A model generated the notes under the pieces. It saw only the letters and a program-made list of their open reading frames with translations. It did no database searches and was not told where the DNA came from. A stretch of 64,000 nt of DNA from Ciona savignyi. Taxonomy: Eukaryota; Chordata; Ascidiacea; Phlebobranchia; Cionidae. The number at the start of each line of letters is the position of its first letter. Within the stretch, counting starts at the first letter, position 1. This document shows, one piece after another, positions 35,201-46,900 of the stretch. Where the stretch lies: positions 26,970 to 90,969 of the forward strand of contig CH003363.1 in NCBI GenBank assembly GCA_000149265.1, given 5' to 3'. The position numbers and the translations under genes were made by a program.

Positions 35201-35565
35201 ACCTACTGAATTAATGCACCAAACTTCTTTTACCGAGAAATATAAAACGCGGAACGGCGAAAAGGAAAAAAATATTACGTGTTGCTACAGTTTTAAAAAT
35301 TGCTATTTTTTCGTTAAAAGAACTTTGGTGCAAATTGTTATCCATTAAAATGATTTTTTTCTTGCAGGTGGACTTTTTAAACGGGGTCACCCCCGAAAGT
35401 TTTCTTAAAAATGCCTCCAACTGTGGCGCTGACGTCATCGGTGAACTACGTCATCTCCTTGGGAAATCGACCTGGAGCGAATTCGTCATCAAGAAAGGCG
35501 GAAGAGTTGCGAAAGCGGGAAATCCCCTTACGGCGTACGAGATCGTTAACACACGACTGCGTTGA
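26761..35565 (+). CDS. POT1: Protection of telomeres protein 1
   Basis: Single-stranded telomere DNA-binding shelterin subunit. 16 coding exons: 26761-26896, 27074-27171, 27857-27967, 28304-28477, 28884-28979, 29250-29361, 29533-29674, 30072-30127, 30750-30886, 31172-31610, 31968-32133, 32809-32967, 33281-33392, 34006-34139, 34772-34952, 35368-35565. All have AG/GT borders and phases that close, giving 816 aa. The first OB fold (exons 1-4) shows POT1 signatures: NVYGVVVDFMQTRKSKGQ, DYFCILRIIDET, VKVMLFSPN, WDIIRLHRLK. OB2 follows (exons 4-8). Exons 9-10 form a Ser/Thr/Lys-rich, probably disordered linker of about 190 residues. Exons 11-16 form the C-terminal OB/resolvase-like part that binds TPP1 in vertebrates (KLYRVRGKVKKI, LACHLCPIH with a CxxC, FHFDVTIADSSGAITATLWG, NTRLR end). 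Human POT1 is 634 aa; the extra length is mainly the linker. Introns hold MITEs and SINEs. Confidence 0.9.
27600..27800. repeat. Degenerate ~24-bp minisatellite in POT1 intron 2
   Basis: Repeated variants of CTGTGCCCACT-x-TACTATGTGTAC. It creates chance frames rich in Pro/Val/Cys that are not exons. Confidence 0.6.
28583..28775 (+). mobile_element. hAT-type MITE copy in POT1 intron 4
   Basis: Same interior as the element at 56547-56733: CGGCGGGCCAAAT, GGTGGGCCGGATTATTGCATAA, TTAATTACAGGGTATGGTTAGA, GGGCCGGACCCGATCCGCGGG. Terminal inverted repeats are worn. Confidence 0.7.
30560..30697 (-). mobile_element. hAT-type MITE fragment in POT1 intron 8
   Basis: Reverse-orientation copy ending AGTTGCCCACCCCTG, the terminal inverted repeat of the family. 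It ends about 50 bases before the exon 9 acceptor. The other end is truncated. Confidence 0.7.
32190..32330. repeat. Three TA microsatellites in POT1 intron 11
   Basis: (TA)n runs near 32190-32205, 32260-32288 and 32311-32327, separated by unrelated sequence. The reading frames across them are artefacts. Confidence 0.85.
33050..33145 (+). repeat. SINE family B in POT1 intron 12
   Basis: GGACGGTCCTGTGGCCGAATAGTTAACGCGACC at the head and CAGTGACGAGCCCAT toward the tail match the family B copy at 60268. Confidence 0.7.
33550..33960 (+). repeat. SINE family A fragments in POT1 intron 13
   Basis: 33550-33770 and about 33855-33960 contain family A words (ACATTGCCTGAACCC, ATGGGTTCTA, CACATTGCAATAGC, TGTTTGCCCATGTTTTAACACCC). 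Another tail-like piece, in reverse, lies at 34475-34510. Confidence 0.6.
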
Positions 35566-35590
35566 TTGGTTGGAACTGTGGGCGTGACTG

Positions 35591-35596
35591 AATAAA
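35591..35596 (+). terminator. Poly(A) signal of POT1
   Basis: AATAAA 26 bases after the POT1 stop codon. Confidence 0.65.
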
Positions 35597-35962
35597 GGGA
35601 TTTGATTGGCTAAGCCGTCAAGTCGAATTTATTTTTTAAGTTTATTTCATATTTACCTTAAACTTAAAAAACGTTTCAAGAAGCAATATTTTTATGCTAT
35701 AAAAGGCAAAATTAAACATTTCACTGTTCATTTGGGCGTCATTTCTTTAGTATTTCAGTTACCGCTGTAGAAATCGGTCTGGTTTTCAAACTGGGCCAAC
35801 CAGGCATGTAAAAAGGGCGTGTGGTGCACGCACGGCCACACGTTTCTCGAAAATTCTATATCGTACACCCCGCTGTACATTTATATGACACAAAGCTCCT
35901 TTTATAATGAAATGCTGAAGTGCAGTAAGGGATCGTCCGCCATATTGCAAATGACGTCATAC

Positions 35963-36010
35963 AAAAATCCCAACATCTGGCTTACGGAACACCTTACTGT
36001 TGGGATTTTT
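35963..36010. repeat. 13-bp inverted repeat (hairpin)
   Basis: AAAAATCCCAACA at 35963-35975 is exactly complementary to TGTTGGGATTTTT at 35998-36010, with a 22-nt loop. It lies about 400 bp past the POT1 stop and starts 4 bases after a TGACGTCA palindrome. Confidence 0.8.
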
Positions 36011-39000
36011 AAAAGAAAAATTAATTATTCCTCAATACTGTATTACTGAACCTTCCGTAGCGCGCATACACACATGGATAGGCGGCTGTGTGTCAATGTG
36101 GTATATAATCCGATTGGTTTTAGTGTCTTGCCCATGGACAACTCATTGACCAGTCCGATTTCTTATCCGAAACATTGTACGGGTCGCTTTACCGAACATT
36201 TTTGTTCGGGACTTAAGTGTTGTAAATTTGTTTTAAACATTTTTTATGCCTTAGCGTTAGTGGCCACGTCTAGCAATACACACTAAATAATTTATTGAAT
36301 TATAGAAGTTTTTTAACGACTGTCGTTTTACCGATTTTTTTTTCGGTTTCAAACTTTTTAGAGAATGTCCTGTTGCTAGTTTTCTTTATTAAACAACATT
36401 TCGGCTGGAGTAGAAGTTCTAACCAGCAATAGAGACGGACTGGAAACGGCATTACCAGTGTATGTTTCCCTTTGAATGACAGTATCGCATTGGATATCTG
36501 CTTCCCAGTTTTTGCGGTGGAGTGGGGATAGGCCACAGATACATAGTGCTCTAAGAGTGCTAACGTGTTGTATGTACCTCTCTTGGGCATATGCCAGCTG
36601 TGTCTGCCTGAATCCATGTACAAGATAGCAGTCTTGCCGACAGTTTTGTTTGAATGTAGTCAACTTATCCTGACGACCCGTCTTATACAAAAAACGCGTA
36701 TGGGTCCGGCCTTAATCTGCTTGAATCGCCTAACTTTTTTTTACAACAAGAACACTTGCAGATTTAAAATCGTAAAGGATTTATTAAGGTCGGTTTAAAT
36801 AACCTACCTGTATACAAGTCGGTCTTGCCCATCACTCGGTAACAAAACTAAACATTTTAGTCAAAAAACTTTTTACCGTGTATCATTAAACCTCAATCAC
36901 TAGATTACTGGCGAGGTCCGTTTTTGTATGATTTTTGTACATAGGTAAGTTGTGCTAACAAAATGTATTACTATTTCCTGATCTTATTTATACCATTAAC
37001 ACGACTGTGTCTTTCCAATGGATTTTGTGACTCCAGACGGTAGACGCTCTTCATGCAAACAGCTCTTGAACAACTGATTTTAATTTAAAAAAACAAAAAT
37101 AAAAGCAGTGACGGAATAACACTTTAGTCCATTTTAATCACAAGAAGCAGTTAACTTTTATTGCTGCTGTACAGTCAATCTTTATGTAGGAGTTAAATAC
37201 ATCATTCGAATGTTTAATAAATCTAATTGTTACGTCACCATCTCTTACGTGTGAATCCACTGTTTTGAGGCTAAATACTTCTAAATAATTCATGTGTGTC
37301 GACATTGTTCAGCCTAATATTTCGTCACAGCTGGAATCCATTGATCGGGATAATGGTATTGTGATGTCACAATCCTGAACCGTGGAAAACACGATTAAGG
37401 CGGAAAGTTATTCGAGTGTCCAAGCCATCCCATTTAAGTCATTTTCGAGCTTTGTTTTTTTGAGTCATTGTTGATTTTTTGAATGTTATGCCTAGGATAA
37501 ATAGTAATTTGCCTTACTGCTGTTGATTAAAGGTATCTTTATTAAAAGCCAATATAAACTGGAGAACAACTTCGATTACCACATTTCGGCTATCGGGTGT
37601 CCTTTGCTATTGTGTTGTACCGCTATAATAGACTTTTTCGAACAAGTAAAAATGCATTTTCTTACGTTGCGATTACCGGCTTTGCAATAGTTTTTGTTCA
37701 ATTGTAAAAATGTACAACGGTTTCAACGCGACGATTTATATTAAACGATCGTATTGACGAGCACATTATGGCTTTGAAACTTACCCGTTTTTAAAACATA
37801 AAAAGCCTCTTGTTCAGGCATGGTTCGATCCATATGCCCGATTTTTACACTGCCTGGTTTATACGGTTGTTACCTTGACCCAGCACTTTTCAACATTGCG
37901 ACAACGCCACACCGGAATAGCTCCGGCAACTCGACGCGCCCACGTGGTAACCAGCCAAGTGCACCAGAAACGAACAGACGTAGCGTAGCCTCCACTAGCA
38001 TTTCACATCCGATTCTACAGTCGCTGAGGTATTGTTCTACATACGGTCGCACGAATCACCTTAATCCAGTACAAGGTGATCTTCTCTTTGTTTTTCACTG
38101 AATGTTGCTATTCGAATACCATTATCCTGACTCTTGGAATTTTACAAATTTCCGGTGTTTTCTATTTACGTAACAATGAACCACTTTCTCGAATTTCAAG
38201 ATACGGTTTGTTACGTCACAATACATGGACACGGTTCAATAGTTCTATTGTTTGAATTTCAGAACCCGGGTCAGGTCAGGGGTGACTCCTTTCTTTTGCA
38301 ATAAGTGTGTCCGTGATGTCACACACCATTCAATTATGACGAGATAATGGCCACTGTTAGTCCACACCCGTATGCATTGTTTAGCGCTCTAGAATCGCCA
38401 TTGTGGCAAGGAAAATTAGATATTACCATTGTATAGCTGCAGAGTGGTAGTTACCTTTCCACCCAGCCTTTCAAAGCTGCAGTTTCAGTTTCCAGAGTTC
38501 GCGAAATTTAAGTTGAAGCGTGTTTGTATACTTGTGACGTCATAGTGTTGTTTGAGACAAGCGCGAGCTGTTCTGTAATCGACCGTGTCGTCCTATTCTG
38601 CTTTTCGATTATGATTTCGTAATAGGCATTGTACCTAATGGGTCATGTAAACAATACATGGAACTGAGGGTATTATGACGTCACAGAAGAAGTTGGTCAC
38701 CTTTCCCACTGTGACACATAGGCCTCTAAACAATGAAATTCGAAGGGAAACGCGATTTCGCGATTTTGATCGATTGTCTGCAGGATGCCGAACATTGTGA
38801 CGTTGCAGCGTGAAAGATTCCAGATAGATAGGAGCGCTATACGACTTCCATATTTGGCACGTGTATTTGAATTTTAGAACATGGATGTCTGCTTGATCAT
38901 GGGACTTCCATATTAAGTTTCAACCGCTGCGTATTATGCGGTTGCACTCCCAGAGCATGTTACGTCACAATTCCCTCTATTCGACGTGAATAGCTTTGTT

Positions 39001-40079
39001 AGTTTGTTGTTAAATCACACAAACGTCAAAACTCGCCATGGAATTTTTCGGTTTTAATTTTTTTTACGCTCGGCAAGGTTTATGACAAGCATGGAATTAT
39101 TTATGACGAAACAATCGCTCGTTTCCGAACACTGTGACGTCATGTTGTTTTAGCGGCAGGTGAAAGGCCATTGTTCAGTCACAATAGGCAATATAAACTA
39201 ACTTCGAAATCTGTGATTCGATTGTTTAGAGAACAAACATACGAAAGCGTCTAGCGCCTTTTGGGGTAAACTTAGATTTATTTTAATTAGTCTAGCGCTA
39301 ACCGCGATCTTAACTTAATTCGCTTCGTTTCCATTACCCCAAGCCACACACACACATATATAGGACCTTCTGTTGCCGCAGTCATTTCTTGAAACCTTTG
39401 CAATTATTGCAAGATTAAGTTATACTATGATGTAATACACCCGTGTGTGACGTAACAGTACTTATCCACTACTCCAATGAAGTCTGTGATCCTGGTGTGC
39501 AATAGTAGGTCAATAACTTTAAAAGCCCTTTGATGTAAAAATCCTTGTAATACTTAGGATATGAAGTAACACGTTGGAAAACAACTGTAGTACACTTGTC
39601 AAGGTTAGTTTTCAAAGTAGTGTGGTGATTGAAAAATTAGCCTGTCATCCTATGATAAAGATTGCAAAAAATGGGTTTAGTTTTCTATAATATGCGTTTG
39701 GGAATTTGGGATATACACTGTACTTTCTCATCAAGGCTGTAGTAATCGATAAAGGAACGAATAAATCCGATTTAGAATAGGTGGGGAAAAAGGCAATGTT
39801 TTTACTCGGCGAGAACCGCACCAATTTGTTGCACATTGTGTCTGGTAACCTAGATCTCAAGTGCCGGATAAAATTGTTGAATGTTTATTTCTTGACAGCG
39901 TAGAGGACGTACCGAGTACTCGAAAGGAAGTAAATGTCCAGCCGGTCAGCCATTATACAGGAACTGAAGTCGACAGAACACTGGTTAGTCGAAAATGAGC
40001 AGCGAAAATTTAATTTTGGTCGATTTAACTATATTGCCTGTTATAATGTAGAATATCGGCATGTAGTGCAGATAGAAAG

Positions 40080-40640
40080 TGGTATAGTTATCAAGATTAG
40101 TGTATGTACAAATATATATGTTTTGAGTTTTGGTAATGTGGCTCAGCTAGACAGGTGTTAAACTTATCAAGGTTGCTTTGTGTACAAGTTCACGTAGTCG
40201 TGATAATGAACGCGAATCAGATAAACAGGCGTCGCATACTTTATAAATTTAATTTGGATAGACATATATATGTATGATAAATTTATCAATGTTGGTTGTG
40301 GTACAAATGGAAATAAGTGCAACTTTATAAATGTGCCTTAGATAGGCATGTAATGTATTTATCAAGATTGATTTGTGTAGTAATGCACATGATTGGAACT
40401 TTTTAATGTGCCTCAGATAAAGAGGTGACATACTTATCAAGGTTAATTGTGAACTAATGTCGAGTACAGTCGAGTCTTTATAAATTTGGCTCAGATAAGC
40501 AGTTGGTGCAATTATCAACGTTGTTTATGTACAATTTGCATATGATCTTGATCTGGATAAATGTGGTACAAATAGACAAATGGAATGCTTTAGTGTTTAT
40601 CAAGGTTGATTTGTGATAAAACGTAACGTTGGTGACCAGT
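40080..40640. repeat. Degenerate ~60-bp minisatellite upstream of the GPCR
   Basis: About eight diverged units built from TTTATAAATGTG-x-CTCAGATA, GACAGGTG and TACTTATCAAGGTTGATTTGTG. It ends about 330 bases before the first coding exon. Confidence 0.75.
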
Positions 40641-40945
40641 CAAGTTAGTGCCGAGTGCTTATAATAACATTCCCGGCGTAGTCCAGTTGTGTTATTGGAG
40701 AGAATTAAAGGTTGCAGCGAATATGTTATGGTCATATTTAGCCGTTAGCTTTCGAGGAACCAGTTAAATGTTTTTTTCAATTCTTCAAGTGTGCTTAAAC
40801 TTGAGCGTTACCCATAGAAATCTTCAAGTTTAAACCACTTGTGACGTAGGACGTACTAATTGATTCTTTTCGAAGTTTGTCAATGTTTAATTTGGCGGAA
40901 ATCGTTTGCTTAACCCAGTAAACTTGATTTGCATCGCGGATTACA

Positions 40946-40966
40946 GCTAACCGTTTTACGTTTCAG
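40946..40966 (+). other. Splice acceptor 6 bases before the GPCR start codon
   Basis: CGTTTTACGTTTCAG ends at 40966 and ATAAAG-ATG follows. It is a 5'UTR intron end or trans-splice acceptor. Confidence 0.5.
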
Positions 40967-40972
40967 ATAAAG

Positions 40973-43900
40973 ATGGATGTCTTTGTTGATTATCCTGTCG
41001 TCGAGACGACAAACTATTATGCATTTTCACCATTTGATGACGTCATAATTGACGAAAACCTGAAAACAACTGCGATTACAATGATTGGAGTATACGCCCT
41101 GATTTTTATGACGGGTATAATGGGACATTGTTGCGTCATTAGCTACTTCGCGTGCGGCAGGTGGGATGTGGAAATTGTTAATCATTGATGTTCTCTGATT
41201 ATTCTAGAATTCCTTATAGTTTGTTTCGTTATGCAAAGCTATTAACTCTTAAAATAAATAGTGCAAAAACACCGTCTTAATCATTGATGTTCTCTGATTA
41301 TTCTAGAATTCCTTGTTGCTTATAGTTTGTTTCGTTATGCAAAGCTACTAATTCTTAAAATGAATAAGTGCAAAAACACCGTCTTAATCATTGATGTTCT
41401 CTGATTATTCTAGAATTCCTTGTCGCTTATAGTTTGTTTCGTAATTTTCTTGCACAGCTACCAACTATACATGATGAATAGTGCAAAAACACCGTCTCGG
41501 GGAATAATAATTTAATTTAAGATCATTTATCATGGTGGTTATTCTTGGATGAAATGTGTTTGAACTATAATCTCAGCCGCCCCATTAATCTCCACAGACG
41601 CTGCCGACCGTCAAGTTTTTCAGCACACCTCGTTCTCAGCAACCTCACGATCTGCCAGTTGCTATATTTACTGACCTGTCTTCCGGCGTCAGCGTATAAG
41701 GCAATTATTGGACTTACGTCGAAGGAATGGATATTTGGAGACATTGCATGCAAAATGGTTCCTTTTTTACAGGTAATTTTAAGTTTTAATTCATTTTACT
41801 GCTTCAGGCAAACAATAGAGTATCGCAGCAGTTGAGCAATGCACTTCTTTCTAGCTGAGCAGTAGAAGCATTAAATTAATGTAATTCTGCGTTCATGGTG
41901 TAGTACACATGTATGATAGATATTCCACCATTCCACTATGTTGTATCTCAAGTCGTAAGTGTAAAACGTATTTACTTAACGTCTAGTTCCAAGTGTTACA
42001 CTTCGTATCTTAAAGCGTGGTTGCACTGCGGGGGTACAAGCAAGTTTAAAATAACAAAGTTGATTGTGTACAAAATTAAATGACAGGTACAAATACGACT
42101 TGTATATAGATAAATGCTTTAACATGGTTGATTATTGTACATTTGCAAGTTGTCCTAAATATAATTTTAAGCCGATAGATTTAATCGGGAAATGTCGGAC
42201 AGACTGATAGTTGGTGTTCTGGAAGAGTTTATCTGTATAGCAATCCAATTATATTGCAATTCTAACCGTGTAAACCCGTCGCAATTTCCAATTTACCGGT
42301 CTCACCAAAGTAAAGTCGCGATTTCACGCCCAAACCGGTGCCATCGCTAAGAATATTCCCAAACATGCAATTAAGACCCTAATCGGCTCCCGAATCCCGA
42401 TGTCCATTGTTCTGCAATAAAGAAAACCATTATGACGTCATCCATTTACTCGATAGTTCGATTAGCGACTGTCTATTGTGACCATAATAATTGGGGCATC
42501 GTTTGTTCTGTCTTCGGTTCCCGGACTAAGTCGCATTGATTACGTCACAATGGCGATTCTTTCGCTGTGAACGACGTTGGTGGGAAAATCTCAGATGACA
42601 AAACGAAATCCAAATCCTTAGAAAGATGGGTTTTAAACAAAGAAAATTTGCGTGTATGTAATTTCAACCAAAAACAAGATAGCCTAATAGGTGTATATTT
42701 TTTCAAAATTTAAATAAATAAAGACAAAATGTCGTTTCATATTGAGATGTTTACCAAATATAAAGTCCTCATATTTCTTAATAACATAAATGTAATGGGC
42801 CTTATATCCCGAAAATGATTCTAACCTGGTAACACGCTGTAAAATTCCTCTGGAAACACTGGAATGTGATTCCTACTAAGTAAAGTATGGCGGTGCAAAT
42901 AATGGCGTATGTAATCTACGTTGTTTAGATTCCAGAATGGCTTGATAATCACACCGCAATTTAGAATGTCAACCAGCAGACACTCATCACAATTGGGGCT
43001 TGGACGCATCCATTTAAGTGGGCGATACGCTATATAAATACAGTATCTGTACTGGCTTCTGTAATTTGTAAGGTCCGGTCTTGTATTAAGCATTGAATGC
43101 TTTTGTAATTACACAACGAAGAAAGATATTGTATCGATTTAACTACAATAGTATCGAACCGTTCGCACGACGATACGTTACCACATTGTTGACGCTACTA
43201 TGTGTGGTATGTATAAATCGTAAGGTCATTTATATTAGGGACATTGAGATATTTCGTTTTATTTTATGGACACAAGATATTATTTTCCTTTACTTGGAAT
43301 TTAATTTATCTCTATTTTAATTAGTTAGTTGTAAAATTCAACTTAATTTCTATTTGAATAAGGTTCTACTTTTCAAAAAATCCCACACTTTAATAATGCG
43401 TTTTATTTTTATTTATATAATTTGGAATTTTTCAAATATGATGCTATTATTAAAAATCGTTGAAGCGAGACGGTGCGAAAATCTGAACAATGCGCAAGAT
43501 TAATAGGAGTTGCCCTATGTTGGCTTATGCACCATATGGTTTTGAGACTTCTCACTACGGAACGTATAATTTTGTTGTTGTAGTTATGCTTACATTGAGA
43601 AATTCCTAAGGCTCGTTACAGATTTGAAAGCGTTTCAAATAAGTTCGCACACTTTTTAATTTTAAATGTCAACTGTAATTAATTTTCATATTCTGTAAAT
43701 GTTAAACAAAGCTACGATAACCAAATTATGATCGAAGGCCAGAAAAATCTGTTCGATTTTCATCCGATAGTCTTTTTGGTCTAACATTGTAAAACTTGTC
43801 ACAATATTATATAATTGTCCCTAAAGATGATTAAATTAATTTAAAATAAAACCACAACATAGTTTTCATATACCGACCATTCGATATAGACTCAATTCTA

Positions 43901-46900
43901 CTGGTATTCCTGGTCCTTATAGCCTTAATGTACGATGTTAAAATATCGTACAAATTCCAGCAATCCATCTCGGCTTAGTGAGTTGGTTTCGCAATGTTGC
44001 AAACAGTAGCTTATGTAGGTAGTATCGGTATCTTAATTGGTAAATCCGTGATATTGTTGTTTTAGCTGGTTTTCTCTAGCTCTCGAGCCACCGTGCACGC
44101 CTTGTATCTTTTAAAACAGTCGGTTATGTTTAAAACGCAGTACCGGCGTCTTAAACCAGAAACCTGTTATAATGTTGTTTTGCGCATTTTGCTTTATCTC
44201 CTGAGAAATCCAGTGCGTACGCCGCATAATTCTTATCACTAGAAACCGGTTTCAATAAGTAAGGGCGCACGGTTTTACAAATAGCATTCTCTTATATCGA
44301 TCTAACTTAATTAGTGTCTCTTAAACTTGAGTTACGTTCATTTAATACACTAATAGGTCGTAAATAGAATCAAAGTATTACTTGGATTATGAAAACACCG
44401 TTATTAAAAAAATTATTCCATTAAACGCCAAAGCTCAGTCCCGACGGGGGTACCTTCTACGTTTCCAATATGTCGTTAAAACGGAATTTTAAATTCGATT
44501 TCACGAGGCTGAACCTGCTGACCCGTATTAAATTATATTATATGCTTAAACTTCTTTGCTTTTGACAGTAATGCGTCTCGGCAGTTCGTAATGCTCTTGT
44601 ATTTTTTTTACTGTGCAAAGTATCGAACCCATAAGGCTAGTCGCTAGGACCGTTTTTGTTTAGCAGTCAGTATATTTATTGATATCGTTAATTATTCGGC
44701 CACACGACCGTGCCAATGCTCTTGTAAAGGCTTCGATAACAGCATCGGTTTTGCCACAAGTTTGCCATTGCAGCCCTAAACGCACTTAAAGAATGATAAC
44801 CGGTCCCAATGGTTAAAATGAGTTGATCTAGTCTAGATTATACTAATGACAAATACTCTGTTGCTAAATGTTAAAACGATCGATTTATATACTGAGTTCT
44901 ATATAAACATGGTTTTAGTAACTAACCCATCATGATTTGGAAACCCATTAAATTTACCTGCTAGAAAGAAACAAATTCTGAATGAACAAAAATCGTGTTG
45001 CCGAATGGTTGGCGCGACCGATTCATTTACAAAATTGTACATAAAAAAGGCCAAAATGAAGTCCTGTCGGTTCAAACCTTACCAAGGTTAAAAATGCTAA
45101 TGGTAAATTTGGCTCTCACTAAGCTAACTGCGCGCACATGATGCCTTGTTTTTCCGTGTCTTGCCTCTGCTATGCGATTAAAAACATGTTTCATATCCTA
45201 TTATTGGATTTCCGTCGATCTTGCTTATTTTATATTTTTCTAATTTAAATCAAATTATATTACACCCGGGTAGATCTAATTGATCTTGACGTCATAGACC
45301 GTATCCAATTTCGCTTGTCTTTCGTTTTAATCCGCATTATGCCCAAACTATCCGGTTTTAAATGGGGTCATTCTTTATTACGTCGAGCTGTGAGACAATA
45401 GTGGGCTCGGATTAACGCAATATACTTCGCATTAGCGTCGCAGTGGATGACGTCACTGTTGCGTCACGTGTGATGATGTCACCGACAGGTTATTTTCCGT
45501 CAAATCGATCCCAATTAACTTTTGTTTTCTTTGTTAAGCCATGTGATCAAACTTGTGAGAGTAGCTGTCATAAAGATCTATATTTCTGGTCGTTCCAATT
45601 TGTACACCCAACCCTACTAATGTAATAATGCATTATGGCCTGCATTCCTGGTCCAAGTTTGTCACCATGGACCCATTTGTACTAATGTAATGTTTTACCG
45701 CCTGTATTCCTGGTATACGTGTGTTATGGTACACCACCTATTCGTATGTAATGTATTATAGCCTGCATTCCTGATTTCAGTTGATCACTATATGGACTCA
45801 CTCCTACTAATGTAAATTATTATGGCCTGCATTTCCGCCCCAGTTTGTATAGACCCACTCCTACTAATGTAATAAATGTATCAAAGCTTGCATTTTTGGT
45901 CCCAGTTTATCATTATAGACCCACTCCTATTAATGTAATGTATTATGGCCTGCATTCCTGGTCCCAGTTTGTAGACCCACTCCTACTAATGTAATAAATG
46001 TATCATAGCTTGCATTTTTGGTCCCAGTTTATTACTATGGACCCACTCCTATTATTGTAATGTATTATGGCCTGCATTTCTGGTTTCAACTGTGCCACCG
46101 TGTGCCCGACCCTACTAATTCAATGTATTGGCATATTCTTCTGCTAATTTATTTACCGAACTGCATTAAGTTTAAACGACACATCCACACGTACAACGGA
46201 TAAAAAAACAAAAACATTAAATTCCAACAATATTTGTTGTTTTTTTCAGTTGATGTTCCTGGGCGTAACGTCACTATGCTTGTGTGCGATCGCGGTCGAT
46301 AGGTTCCGATCATCGAGACACGTCACCAAGTCGTATGATGTCGCCAGAGAGTCGTGGCTGACGGGGATCTGCAAAATTGTCCTTATATGGTTGGTCTCCG
46401 TCGTCATCGCCTCTCCTGAATTTCTTCTTAGCGAGGTTGTCGTCACTTCCGTTCCAGCTGCCCAACTTGTTCCGCAACCGTTGACTGTGACGTCACAAGA
46501 GTATTCAGACATGCGTCGAAAGAACGAACTGCCCGCTACGAATCTGAAATTCGAGGAATTGTTACGTAACAAACCGGATATTCCGGAAGAGATTCTATTT
46601 ATTCAAAGTCAATCGAATTCTTCTCTCGTCGTTCTTTATGACGTATGTGCGTATGCTGTGATGTCATGGAAATCCAAAGTCCCTCCGTTTGTTGGATCTT
46701 TCATGGACTATTACCTCAAAATTCGGTACTGGTGGCTCCTCGCATACTACTTCTGTCTTCCGATTTTCCTCTCGTTGATCCTAGCTGTAGTGATATCTCG
46801 GCGTTTGACGTCATCTTACAATGACGTCACAGCGGTGAGTGCATACTGCACGACGGACGGGGGGACGCTAACAAGTCAGCGCGAAGAAAGGACACCAGTG

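Larger units (their letters stand above)
35597..40963. other. Intergenic between POT1 and the GPCR
   Basis: No gene found. Contains a perfect hairpin (35963-36010), TGACGTCA palindromes at 35952, 38535, 38676 and 39135, weak SINE-like remnants (37700-37790; 37890-38050) and the 40080-40640 minisatellite. Upstream regulatory DNA of the GPCR probably lies here. Confidence 0.5.

Noticed and set aside
37820-38101. 93-codon plus frame and the overlapping minus frame
   Set aside because: They overlap a worn SINE-like segment (GGAATAGCTCCGGCAAC) and show no protein family.
39934-40161. 75-codon frame upstream of the GPCR
   Set aside because: Most of it lies in the 60-bp minisatellite, and no splice link to the receptor is evident.
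45605-46130. CRISPR-like array
   Set aside because: Units are contiguous and diverged with no unique spacers, in an animal intron. It is a minisatellite.
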